From Marinomonas alcarazii (GTDB taxonomy: Bacteria; Pseudomonadota; Gammaproteobacteria; Pseudomonadales; Marinomonadaceae): DNA of 64,000 bases. The notes under the pieces are model-generated. The model had not been told where the DNA came from. It was given only the letters and a program-made list of their open reading frames with translations, and ran no database searches. Where the stretch lies: the NCBI RefSeq assembly GCF_003208215.1, contig NZ_QKLW01000003.1, forward strand, positions 137,237-201,236. Direction: 5' to 3'. A program made the translations under genes and the position numbers. Positions 32,665 to 40,390 of this stretch are shown here, piece by piece (position 1 is the first letter of the stretch; every line of letters starts with the position of its first letter).

Positions 32665-35196
32665 TTATGAGGATAAGTCCTGCCAAGGTATAAGTTCGGT
32701 GTTGCAAAAAGCTAAGTGTGGTATTGGCGATAAGGGGGCAAACGGGATAGGTATGCCTTCTAGATGAATACCAGAAAGGTAGTTTAAGGTCAGTGTGCCA
32801 TTGTCATAATTTAGACTGACTTGGTTGTTTTCGTCTTGGAATTCAGGGGCGTGTGCTAAGCAGTGCTCACGAAAACGGGCCAAACTCGTGTGTTCTTCTA
32901 TTTCTCCAGTAATCACTATCCATGCGGAATGATTACTGTAGGCACGCCACTCATAGCCAGAGTAAAGTCCGTGTTTTAGTGGTTGTAAGGCTTGAGACGA
33001 ATAAATACCGATTAGCGCTGAACCAGAACGAGCAAACAGCCAATTAGACTCTTCAATAAATTCGTCACAGATTGGCGCTGGTACAAACGCATGGGTAAAG
33101 TTAATAGAGTCAGTGAAGGCTCTTTGGTCAAAAATCATAAAGCCTATGTTTTTATATTGCGCCACTTTAGGATGAACACCATTGCCGGCCCAATAAGAAG
33201 GTCGACTACCTCCCCAAACTTTTAGATCACCAGGATGGTTGATCCAGAAACGAGCCAATGGGTGAGCGTTGGTTTGCACATCTAAAAAGTGCTGCTGGTG
33301 GCCTTTTTGTCCTGTCTTGTAGTCGGATACAGTCGATAGCTGCAATGACGTAGACTTCCATAGGGTGATCTTCGCGTTGTGATCTAAGCCTTGCGTGTAT
33401 CTTGAGTAAATGGATTCTCCAGCAGGCACACTTAGTAAACGCTGGCAAAGCTGAGGCGGTTGGTAGTCGCTCACTGCTAATAACGCGGTTACTCGGTCGT
33501 AGCCTGGATACCATTGTCCACCAAAAGCTATGGCGGCTATCGATCCAAGCTCGGTTGCTGGTCCTGCTAGTAATTCTTTTTCATAAATGCGACCTTGAGA
33601 GCCGGCGCATACGCTGCCAGTGGTGTGAAGGGCGACCATGATAAAAATCTGATCAATCAACTGCTTAGCCCTAGAAACCAAACTGTCGTCTTCTGCATTG
33701 GTCATTAGAGTAAATAAGCCAAGAAAATCAATCGGGTAGTAAGCCGCTGAGTTCCATTCTGCCAGCCCGTGATCATCCATTGAGTCAAACCAACGTATTA
33801 AACGAGCGTGGGCTTGAGCTTTGTGTTGTCTGCCTGTTTTACCACTATTGGGGAAGATCTCATCTTCGAATAAGCTGCCGGCAAGATACTGCGCAACGTG
33901 GAAGCATAAAACATGGTTTTCGCTCCAGAACCACATAACATCATTGCCCGGTTCATCTAACCAGTAGCGGAAGTTTAGTGCTTCGTGTTTGACTTGATCC
34001 CAAAGGGCTGGTTCGAGTTGAGAGTAACCATAGCTTTTGTACATCCAAAGAAGTGGCAATATCCAGAAATCCGCGCAATCGTGGCGCTCTTTAATAGGCA
34101 GTAGGGCTCGTTCAATAAGGCGGCTGGCTAATTCTGGCTGTTGTTTTAAGGCCAGAGCAGCTAAGGCTCTGGCTGGTTCTTCTTTGCCATGGCTGAGCAT
34201 GGTTTCTAAGGCGAGTGCTTTACGAGATATTAAGTTCTCAGCAGTAACATCGATCGCTGGTGGTAAAATGGTCGTGCCAAGGCTGCGGCTAAAAGTAAGA
34301 GGTCCAGTTTTAACTAAGAAACGTAGAGAGATACAACCTGCGTTTAGCCCTGTTGTATTAAAAAGAGTGGCTGAAGAAAATGATTTTTCAACGAAAAAGC
34401 TGACTTCTTCTTGCATCTTCATGCCATCAAGCAATACATTCATAGTAACGGTTTCGCTTGGATAGCTACCAGTATCAAGTTGTACTTTGGTGGCTTTTTT
34501 AGGTTTGTAATCTGCTTGAATTAATAGATCTTCATTGCAATAAAATACTTGGTTAGTGCGTAACCCTTCGAGTGTTTTCTCGATTTCTTTTACTTCTTCT
34601 TCGTCGATTTCAAGGGATAGCCCCGTTTTGATTTGATCGCCTTTTTTAAGCGTCAAGACAAAGTAGCAGCTAGCGTCACGCTCATGTAATTCCTCCAAAA
34701 AGACAATCAGTTCACAGTTCCCTTTTGGAAGATTTAAGGTGAAGGACTGGCTTGTTGGTTCATTGCGTTGATAATGGTCAAGCTGAATCACTTTTTCGCC
34801 ATCTTGCCAAATGTGGACACCGCCGCAAGTTTCTAAGGAAAACTCAGCTTCTTGGGCTTGTTCGGAGTATAAAGAGCAAGTCAGCCAGCGTTTTATTAAA
34901 GTTGGGCGAAAGCGAAAAGTGGAAAAGTCTACGCGATTGTCTTCGCCGCCAAAATAGATTTCAGGGAAAGAAAGGTCGTTAGGAAGGGATACGGTCCGCT
35001 GAGCAATATGTTCCCTCAAACTTTCTCTACAGGGTAGATCCCCTGTATCTACCCAGCCGTTAATAAAGCGATAGTCTACGGCGTCAGGCATGGTTCTGGC
35101 TTCGCCTGGAAAATAAGTTTCTTCTGCAGGAGACATAGCCCAGCGATTGATTGCGCTGTTAGTAGCAAGGTCCCAATAGATTTTATTTTTATTCAT
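32665..35196 (-). CDS. Large protein of unknown function, probably carbohydrate-active with an (alpha/alpha)-toroid domain
   Basis: 843 residues, no signal peptide, no family recognised with confidence. The N-terminal ~310 residues look beta-rich. A helical region follows (about 330-560) with DFWILPLLWMYKSYG, FRYWLDEPGNDVMWFWSENHVLCFHVAQYL and GLAEWNSAAYYPIDFLGLFTL. These aromatic/acid-rich helices recall toroid glycosidases and lyases. The C-terminal ~270 residues are again beta-rich, as in heparinase-like or hyaluronate-lyase-type proteins. It is first in the GH105/ABC operon, so cytoplasmic processing of imported uronide oligosaccharides is likely. The reaction is unknown. Confidence 0.7.
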   Translation of the reverse strand: MNKNKIYWDLATNSAINRWAMSPAEETYFPGEARTMPDAVDYRFINGWVDTGDLPCRESLREHIAQRTVSLPNDLSFPEIYFGGEDNRVDFSTFRFRPTLIKRWLTCSLYSEQAQEAEFSLETCGGVHIWQDGEKVIQLDHYQRNEPTSQSFTLNLPKGNCELIVFLEELHERDASCYFVLTLKKGDQIKTGLSLEIDEEEVKEIEKTLEGLRTNQVFYCNEDLLIQADYKPKKATKVQLDTGSYPSETVTMNVLLDGMKMQEEVSFFVEKSFSSATLFNTTGLNAGCISLRFLVKTGPLTFSRSLGTTILPPAIDVTAENLISRKALALETMLSHGKEEPARALAALALKQQPELASRLIERALLPIKERHDCADFWILPLLWMYKSYGYSQLEPALWDQVKHEALNFRYWLDEPGNDVMWFWSENHVLCFHVAQYLAGSLFEDEIFPNSGKTGRQHKAQAHARLIRWFDSMDDHGLAEWNSAAYYPIDFLGLFTLMTNAEDDSLVSRAKQLIDQIFIMVALHTTGSVCAGSQGRIYEKELLAGPATELGSIAAIAFGGQWYPGYDRVTALLAVSDYQPPQLCQRLLSVPAGESIYSRYTQGLDHNAKITLWKSTSLQLSTVSDYKTGQKGHQQHFLDVQTNAHPLARFWINHPGDLKVWGGSRPSYWAGNGVHPKVAQYKNIGFMIFDQRAFTDSINFTHAFVPAPICDEFIEESNWLFARSGSALIGIYSSQALQPLKHGLYSGYEWRAYSNHSAWIVITGEIEEHTSLARFREHCLAHAPEFQDENNQVSLNYDNGTLTLNYLSGIHLEGIPIPFAPLSPIPHLAFCNTELIPWQDLSS

Positions 35197-35215
35197 TATG
35201 GGTCTCTTATCTTAG

Positions 35216-35229
35216 TGAAATTTTTTTCA
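35216..35229. promoter_or_regulatory. Putative LacI-family operator, minus-strand operon side
   Basis: TGAAA-TTTT-TTTCA, an inverted repeat 20 bp upstream of the 843-residue gene, with the same arm sequence and spacing as the palindrome at 35333-35346. Confidence 0.45.
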
Positions 35230-35329
35230 TTATTTTTTTATTTAAAATGATGTTTTAAATATATTTGGCAATTTTTTTCAGTATATGTCTATAATCTAAT
35301 CGCTATCAATAGTAAGTATTGAATTATTT

Positions 35330-35349
35330 TAATGAAAATATTTTCATTA
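35330..35349. promoter_or_regulatory. Perfect 20-bp palindrome, putative LacI-family operator, binding-protein side
   Basis: TAATGAAAATATTTTCATTA is its own reverse complement and lies 35 bp before the binding-protein ATG. The core TGAAA-N4-TTTCA is repeated at 35216-35229, across the divergent promoter region. LacI-family sites often have a central CG; here it is AT, so the link to the 27279-28301 regulator is an inference. Confidence 0.55.
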
Positions 35350-35384
35350 CCTTGATCAAATAAAAAGAAAATGAGGTGAAGTAA

Positions 35385-36659
35385 ATGGCTCGTTTGAATC
35401 TTGTTCTAAGTACTTTTGCAGCCGCATCGTTATTGGCTGGACAGGCACATGCTGCAACACAAAATTTAACTTTTTGGTTTACCGATGATGATCCTAACTA
35501 TGTAAAAAAAATGGGTGAGTTGGTAGAAAAGTTTGATAAAGCACACCCAGATATTTCGGTGGAGTACGTTACGACCAGTTATGCGCAATCCAAAGAACAG
35601 CTGCCTTTACAGCTGTCTGTAGGAGAAGGCCCTGATCTTGCGAAAATCGCGGATAATTCACTCATAAGATTCACTTTAGACTTACGTCCTTATATGAAGG
35701 ATCCCGATGGCTTTGCGGAACTGCATGGCAACACATTGAGTTTATTGCGTGATGAAAAGAGTGCCCCAGATAAGATTGGTGGCTATGTGGCATCACAGAC
35801 TCTTAACCAGCCTTTTGTTAATGTTACCTTGTTTGAACAAGCTGGAGTCCCGCTGCCTAAAAAAGGTGCAACGCTTGCTGATATTGTTGCAGCTTCAGTA
35901 AAAGTAGCAGATAAAACTGGCGTCGATATTCCTTTCACTATGGACCGCTCAGGGCACCGTTTTAGTGGACCGGCCTATTCTTATGGTGCCAACTTTGTTA
36001 ATGATGATGGCACCTTTAATTTCCCTGATGCGCCTACCAAAGCTTACATAAAAGACCTTTATCACTGGACTCAAACAGGGGCTTTCCCCAAAGAAATGTG
36101 GGGAGCTGCAGGCGGTACTCGCTATAAAAATATGGGCGACGAGTTTATTAATGCCAACGTAGTGACCTATTTTGCGGGTAACTGGATGGTAAACCCTTTT
36201 AAAGAAAAAATAGGTGATGCATTTGAATGGAGTGCTTTGGATGCGCCTTGTGGTGATGGTGGCTGTATTCCTATGCCAGGAGCAACTTATGTGGCGGCAT
36301 TTAAACATACTAAGCACCCTGAAGCGGTCGCTGAATTGATTGAGTATTTGGGTTCTGAGCCCGTACAAAGAGAGCTTGCAGAAGAGTTTATTATTATCCC
36401 AGGTGCAAATGTACAAAACCTGAATTACCAACTTGATGATGAAAACGCTAAAGCAGCGATGACTGTGTTTGCAAATAACGCAAGCAATGTCACTGAGAGC
36501 ATCCGTCGACTTCAAAAAGCGAAAGGCGCCAATATCGTCTATGACTCCGCTGTACAACGAATGAGTCAGCTGATCGTAGGTGAACTAACCCTTGAGGAAA
36601 CTTATGACAGAATGGCTTCCGATGTTGCAAAAGGTAACGCGGAGTTAAGTAAGCAATAG
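35385..36659 (+). CDS. Carbohydrate ABC transporter substrate-binding protein
   Basis: A 424-residue family-1 sugar-binding protein with a signal peptide (MARLNLVLSTFAAASLLAGQAHA). QNLTFWFTDDDPNYVKKMGELVEKFDKAHPDISVEYV is the usual start of CUT1 binding proteins. GAGGTGAA precedes the ATG. It is transcribed divergently from its own permease/ATPase operon, across the putative LacI operators. It presumably binds the oligosaccharide processed by the GH105-like and 843-residue proteins. Confidence 0.92.
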   Translation: MARLNLVLSTFAAASLLAGQAHAATQNLTFWFTDDDPNYVKKMGELVEKFDKAHPDISVEYVTTSYAQSKEQLPLQLSVGEGPDLAKIADNSLIRFTLDLRPYMKDPDGFAELHGNTLSLLRDEKSAPDKIGGYVASQTLNQPFVNVTLFEQAGVPLPKKGATLADIVAASVKVADKTGVDIPFTMDRSGHRFSGPAYSYGANFVNDDGTFNFPDAPTKAYIKDLYHWTQTGAFPKEMWGAAGGTRYKNMGDEFINANVVTYFAGNWMVNPFKEKIGDAFEWSALDAPCGDGGCIPMPGATYVAAFKHTKHPEAVAELIEYLGSEPVQRELAEEFIIIPGANVQNLNYQLDDENAKAAMTVFANNASNVTESIRRLQKAKGANIVYDSAVQRMSQLIVGELTLEETYDRMASDVAKGNAELSKQ

Positions 36660-36701
36660 TGCTTTATCTAGTATGAAGAAGGCTTCTACGGCGAAAGTTT
36701 G

Positions 36702-36728
36702 AGCAGCGGTAAAACGCTGCTTTTTTTT
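36702..36728 (+). terminator. Terminator after the sugar-binding protein
   Basis: AGCAGCG / CGCTGCT arms with a six-base loop and eight T: a standard rho-independent terminator. Confidence 0.9.
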
Positions 36729-36844
36729 GTCTAAAATCTGACTATATAAAGGAAGCCTCCTTAACCTATGTTAATTCCTTATCTGCTCGGCTCCTGTAAT
36801 CTTGGTTGTATTCCATGTTTGTTCATTATTAAAGGGCGCAAATT

Positions 36845-37690
36845 ATGTTGTTATCACCAAGTCTACAAAACTATGTATCCGACCTTGGGTTGGCGGTTCC
36901 GGAGCAGCTGAACATTGAATTTGTTATGGCGTTGCAAGAAAAGCATGTGGCTCGTTATAGCTTTAATAGTTTGGCAGTGGTGCTAGGGGAAGATATTTCT
37001 CTGGATGTAGAGGCAATCAGCGAGAAAATAGTGACGCGCGGTTTGGGTGGTTATTGCTTTGAGCATAATAAGTTGACGTTTGAGCTATTAAAAGCCTTGG
37101 GTTATGACGTGCAGCTTAAGTTGGCAAGAGTACTGAATAATAATGTTGAGCGTGAAGCGGGCAGAACGCATCGAGTGACCTTGTTAACCTTAGAAGGCGT
37201 GAGTTATTTGGTCGATACCGGTTTTGGTGGTAATGGGCCGATTGCACCGTTGCGGTTAGATATAAACACGCCGCAAACGGCTGGTTTAGATCGTTATCGA
37301 GTGCTAGGCAGAGGCAATGGTGAGTATGATTTGCAGGTCGTGAAGGCCGATGACTATTTTACCCTTTATCGCTTTGATAGCGCTGTTTATACCGATGCTG
37401 ATTGCGCGCTGGGGCATTTTTATTCTCATAAACATCCTAGTGCTGTGTTTTTAAAGAACTTGATGGTGACCTTGAAGAAGCAAGACCAGACGGTTGCTTT
37501 GGTGAATGCCGAACTTACGATTAGAGGTCGCCACGGCAAGCGCAAGCAGTTAATTGAAAGCCCTGAATCATTGGGCAATATTTTGAGCTCTGAGTTTGAT
37601 ATTACCCTTGAGCCAGCTGTGATTGAGCATCTTTTTATCCGCTTTGTGGCGCCTATTTTGGCCGAAAATAAAGTCGGGGTAACGTCATGA
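36845..37690 (+). CDS. Arylamine N-acetyltransferase
   Basis: A 281-residue NAT. The catalytic triad is visible: C71 in RGLGGYCFEHN, H109 in GRTHRVTLL and D124 in YLVDTGFGG. It transfers acetyl (or another acyl) from CoA to arylamines and hydrazines. The ribosome site is weak (AAAGGG). It overlaps the following exporter gene (ATGA), so the two are co-translated, which suggests a detoxify-and-export pair. Bacterial NATs also serve in aromatic natural-product pathways, but none is nearby. Confidence 0.9.
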   Translation: MLLSPSLQNYVSDLGLAVPEQLNIEFVMALQEKHVARYSFNSLAVVLGEDISLDVEAISEKIVTRGLGGYCFEHNKLTFELLKALGYDVQLKLARVLNNNVEREAGRTHRVTLLTLEGVSYLVDTGFGGNGPIAPLRLDINTPQTAGLDRYRVLGRGNGEYDLQVVKADDYFTLYRFDSAVYTDADCALGHFYSHKHPSAVFLKNLMVTLKKQDQTVALVNAELTIRGRHGKRKQLIESPESLGNILSSEFDITLEPAVIEHLFIRFVAPILAENKVGVTS

Positions 37691-38661
37691 GCTCATTTTT
37701 TACCTTGTTGCTGTGGGCTTGGTTGATGGCGTCTTCTTTTATCGTATCGGGTCATATGGTGGAATACGCCAGTCCGGTTGCGACTTCAGCGTTTCGCTTT
37801 TTATTGGCAATGTTGATTATGTTGCCAGCGTTGTTGTTCAGTTGGCAGCGAGCTAAGTTGAATAAAACCGAGCAGTTTAAGGCGTTGTTTGCTTCTCGTC
37901 AGCGGCTTTTTCATTATGTGGTGATAAGCGGCGCGTTGGTGGGATTTTTCATCGGATTGTTTGTGGCGTTGCAGTCGACTACGCCTCTGAATACGTCTGT
38001 TTTGTATACACTGGTTCCTTTAATTGGTGTGATGATTGCGAGAGCTTGGATCAAGGAAATCGCACCTGTGTGGCGAGTTGTCGGGTTTGTTCTTGGCTCA
38101 ATCGGCGCGATGACTGTGTTGTTTTCTACACAAGGTGTTTCTACAAAAGGCTTTCCTGCTCAGGGTAACGACGGATTTCAGTGGCATTCCGGTGATTACA
38201 TTTTTGTTGGGGCGTGTTTCTTATTGGCCTTGCATGTGGTGTCGGTTCAAAAGTGGGGCCGTTCGTTAGGGGCATTATCCGGCGCGTTTATGATTATGTT
38301 ATTTGGCACCTTGTGGCTGCTGCCTATTGCGTTGATTTGGGGGGAGCTTGGTCAGGTGCAATGGTTGTCGCAAGGTTTCTGGGTAAATGTGTTGTATTTA
38401 ACGGTGTTTACTACCTTATTTACCTTTGTATTGCAGCAGCGTTTGGTGATGGCGGTTGGGGCAAGTCGCTTACTTGCGATGTCTTATACGATACCCGTTT
38501 GGGTGGCGTTATTTACCGCGCTGACACAATCGCGTTTATTAAGCTTGGTCGATTGGCCTTTCGCTTCTGGCATTGTATTGTTAGCTATCGCACTGTTTCT
38601 TATTGATGGCAATTTCAGCAAGGTAAAAATAGCCCATGGATCGAATGCAACTGCAAAATAG
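37687..38661 (+). CDS. EamA/DMT-family transporter
   Basis: A 324-residue protein with about ten helices in two EamA repeats (about 5-145 and 170-300). FLGSIGAMTVLFSTQ-like and WVNVLYLTVFTTLFTFVLQQRLVM segments are typical. Its ATG overlaps the stop of the NAT gene, and its 3' end overlaps the Crp/Fnr gene by 26 bp. The cargo is unknown; export of an acetylated amine is a reasonable guess from the gene order. Confidence 0.85.
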   Translation: MSSFFTLLLWAWLMASSFIVSGHMVEYASPVATSAFRFLLAMLIMLPALLFSWQRAKLNKTEQFKALFASRQRLFHYVVISGALVGFFIGLFVALQSTTPLNTSVLYTLVPLIGVMIARAWIKEIAPVWRVVGFVLGSIGAMTVLFSTQGVSTKGFPAQGNDGFQWHSGDYIFVGACFLLALHVVSVQKWGRSLGALSGAFMIMLFGTLWLLPIALIWGELGQVQWLSQGFWVNVLYLTVFTTLFTFVLQQRLVMAVGASRLLAMSYTIPVWVALFTALTQSRLLSLVDWPFASGIVLLAIALFLIDGNFSKVKIAHGSNATAK

Positions 38662-39229
38662 CTTTCAAGCCTATTTTAACGAATTGGGCTATGACATCGA
38701 TTGGCAAAGACTGACGGTGCCAATGGATATTCATGTCATTCGAAAAGGCGATTATTTGTTTCAGCAAGGGGATTTTGCGAATCGTCTGTTCTTTTTACAT
38801 TCTGGATTAGTGCGTTATGTGAGTGTCTCTGATGAAGGGAAAGAGTTCACGCAAACCTTTGCCAAGAGTCCCAGAATCATTGGCTCAACCAAGGCGATGG
38901 TGACCGAAGCACGTGTTTTGTTCGGAATTCAAGCTTTAGAAGACTGCATGGTCTCTTCTTATCCTTGGCGAGCTTTTTACGAGCAGATGCGTCAGGATAT
39001 TGGTTTTTTAGAGTGTTACGCCAAATTTCTTGAACGTATTTTTATTACTAAAGAAGAGCGTGAAAATGCTTTTGTAAAACATTCTGCTGAGCGTCGTTAT
39101 CTCGATTTTTGTGCCGACTATCCTGAACTTAAAAATGTGATTCCACAGCAACAAATTGCGTCTTATATCGGAATTACGCCGGTGGCATTGAGTAGAATTC
39201 GACAGAAGCTGAAATGGCATCGAGACTGA
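38636..39229 (+). CDS. Crp/Fnr-family transcriptional regulator
   Basis: A 197-residue protein. The cyclic-nucleotide-binding-type beta barrel spans about residues 25-125 (VIRKGDYLFQQGDFANRLFFLHSGLVRYV). A degenerate C-terminal helix-turn-helix follows (IPQQQIASYIGITPVALSRIRQKL). No Fnr cysteine cluster and no clear cAMP-binding motif were seen. It overlaps the exporter gene by 26 bp and probably controls the three-gene unit. An internal ATG at 38645 is a possible start. Confidence 0.85.
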   Translation: MDRMQLQNSFQAYFNELGYDIDWQRLTVPMDIHVIRKGDYLFQQGDFANRLFFLHSGLVRYVSVSDEGKEFTQTFAKSPRIIGSTKAMVTEARVLFGIQALEDCMVSSYPWRAFYEQMRQDIGFLECYAKFLERIFITKEERENAFVKHSAERRYLDFCADYPELKNVIPQQQIASYIGITPVALSRIRQKLKWHRD

Positions 39230-39250
39230 TAGTTGGTGCGATTGTTCCTC

Positions 39251-39453
39251 TTGATCACTTCTTTAAATCATTAATTTTGTCCCTAGCTGTTTTATTGGAT
39301 TTGACCATTTGATGAAATGAATTGGGACGCACGGCGCCAGAGCTTTCATCCATTTGTTTATTTCTAGATAAGAAAATCTTATGAGTATCAATGCCTTGAA
39401 ATGCTATTAAGAAAATTTATGGCTGCTTTTCTGTTTAGGCATACTCCATGCAA
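39251..39453 (+). promoter_or_regulatory. Sigma54 promoter with upstream activator-like sites for the alcohol dehydrogenase gene
   Basis: AGGCATACTCCATGCA at 39437-39452 has GG and GC exactly 10 bases apart and fits the -24/-12 consensus TGGCAYRN4TTGCW well. Upstream, 39301-39316 (TTGACCATTTGATGAA) matches the XylR/DmpR activator box TTGANCAATTGNTCAA at 12 of 14 fixed bases. A weaker box lies at 39251-39266 (11 of 14). Both lie at the usual distance (120-190 bp) for an enhancer. The rest of the 304-bp gap shows nothing else. Confidence 0.7.
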
Positions 39454-39533
39454 TTCTCCTTGTTGCGGACTGACAAAGTAGCGTCTTTCTACTTTGTCTA
39501 TGTTTCATAACAAAAATAAGGAGAAACAAGATA

Positions 39534-40298
39534 ATGCTAACGAATAAAACGATCGTAATTACTGGTGTGTCTTCTGGCATCGGGGCAGACGTAGCAAGGC
39601 TTGCTCGTTTCCGCGGTGCGCGGGTTATAGGGATTGATCGTAATGAACCCAGTATGACGCTGGATGGCTTTGTACAAATAGATTTGGGTAATCCTACCGC
39701 GATTGATGCTGCTTTAGATTCATTACCAGAAAAAATCGATGCTCTTTGTAATATTGCAGGTGTTCCCGGTACGGCTGACGCTGATTTGGTTGGTCGGGTG
39801 AATTATCTGGGCTTACGTCATTTAACGGAAGCGCTTATTCCTCGATTCACTAAGGGTGCCAGCATTGTCAATGTAGCCTCTGTCTTGGGTATTGAATGGC
39901 CAGAGCGTTTAGAAAAGCATAAGGCGTTAGCGGACACCTCTTATTTTGAAGAAGGCGCTGCTTGGCTGAAAAAGAATCCCGTGCCACAAGAAACTTGTTA
40001 TCAATATTTTAAAGAAGCCCTGATTGTTTGGTCTACGCAACAAGCCTTTACTTGGTTTCGTGATCATGGCGTACGCATGAACTGTGTGGCTCCCGGTCCT
40101 GTTTTTACGCCCATTTTAGGCGACTTTGTGTCTATGTTAGGCGAAGAACGTGTCCAAAAAGACGCAGAACGAATGATTCGTCCAGCGTATTCGGATGAAG
40201 TGGCTGAAGTGATTGGCTTTCTTTGCTCTGATGCATCCCGCTGGGTGTGTGGCGTGAATATTCCTGTGGATGGCGGTTTAGCTTCAACGTATCTTTAA
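39534..40298 (+). CDS. Coniferyl-alcohol-dehydrogenase-like SDR
   Basis: A 254-residue short-chain dehydrogenase. The cofactor loop is TGVSSGIG (residues 11-18), catalytic tyrosine/lysine YQYFK near residue 158, NIAG near 73. RGARVIGIDRNEPSMTLDGFVQIDL resembles CalA, coniferyl alcohol dehydrogenase of Pseudomonas, and the 3-alpha-hydroxysteroid dehydrogenase branch. It has its own sigma54 promoter and lies across from a XylR/DmpR-type activator and an aryl-aldehyde dehydrogenase. Oxidation of an aryl alcohol such as coniferyl or vanillyl alcohol fits the set. Confidence 0.75.
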   Translation: MLTNKTIVITGVSSGIGADVARLARFRGARVIGIDRNEPSMTLDGFVQIDLGNPTAIDAALDSLPEKIDALCNIAGVPGTADADLVGRVNYLGLRHLTEALIPRFTKGASIVNVASVLGIEWPERLEKHKALADTSYFEEGAAWLKKNPVPQETCYQYFKEALIVWSTQQAFTWFRDHGVRMNCVAPGPVFTPILGDFVSMLGEERVQKDAERMIRPAYSDEVAEVIGFLCSDASRWVCGVNIPVDGGLASTYL

Positions 40299-40331
40299 TG
40301 AGGTTTACTACGACAGACAGATGCAAAAGAT

Positions 40332-40371
40332 AGCCCCGTGATCTAGCTTCCTCATGGGGCTCTTTTATTTT
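40332..40371. terminator. Terminator between the SDR and the sigma54 activator gene
   Basis: AGCCCCGTGA / TCATGGGGCT arms (one G-T pair), ten-base loop, then a T-rich tail. It lies between convergent genes. Confidence 0.85.
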
Positions 40372-40390
40372 GCATGGCAATGTTTGGGTC

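Noticed and set aside
35949-36557. 202-codon open frame antisense to the sugar-binding protein
   Set aside because: Lies wholly inside a convincing gene on the other strand and has no recognisable domain or ribosome site.
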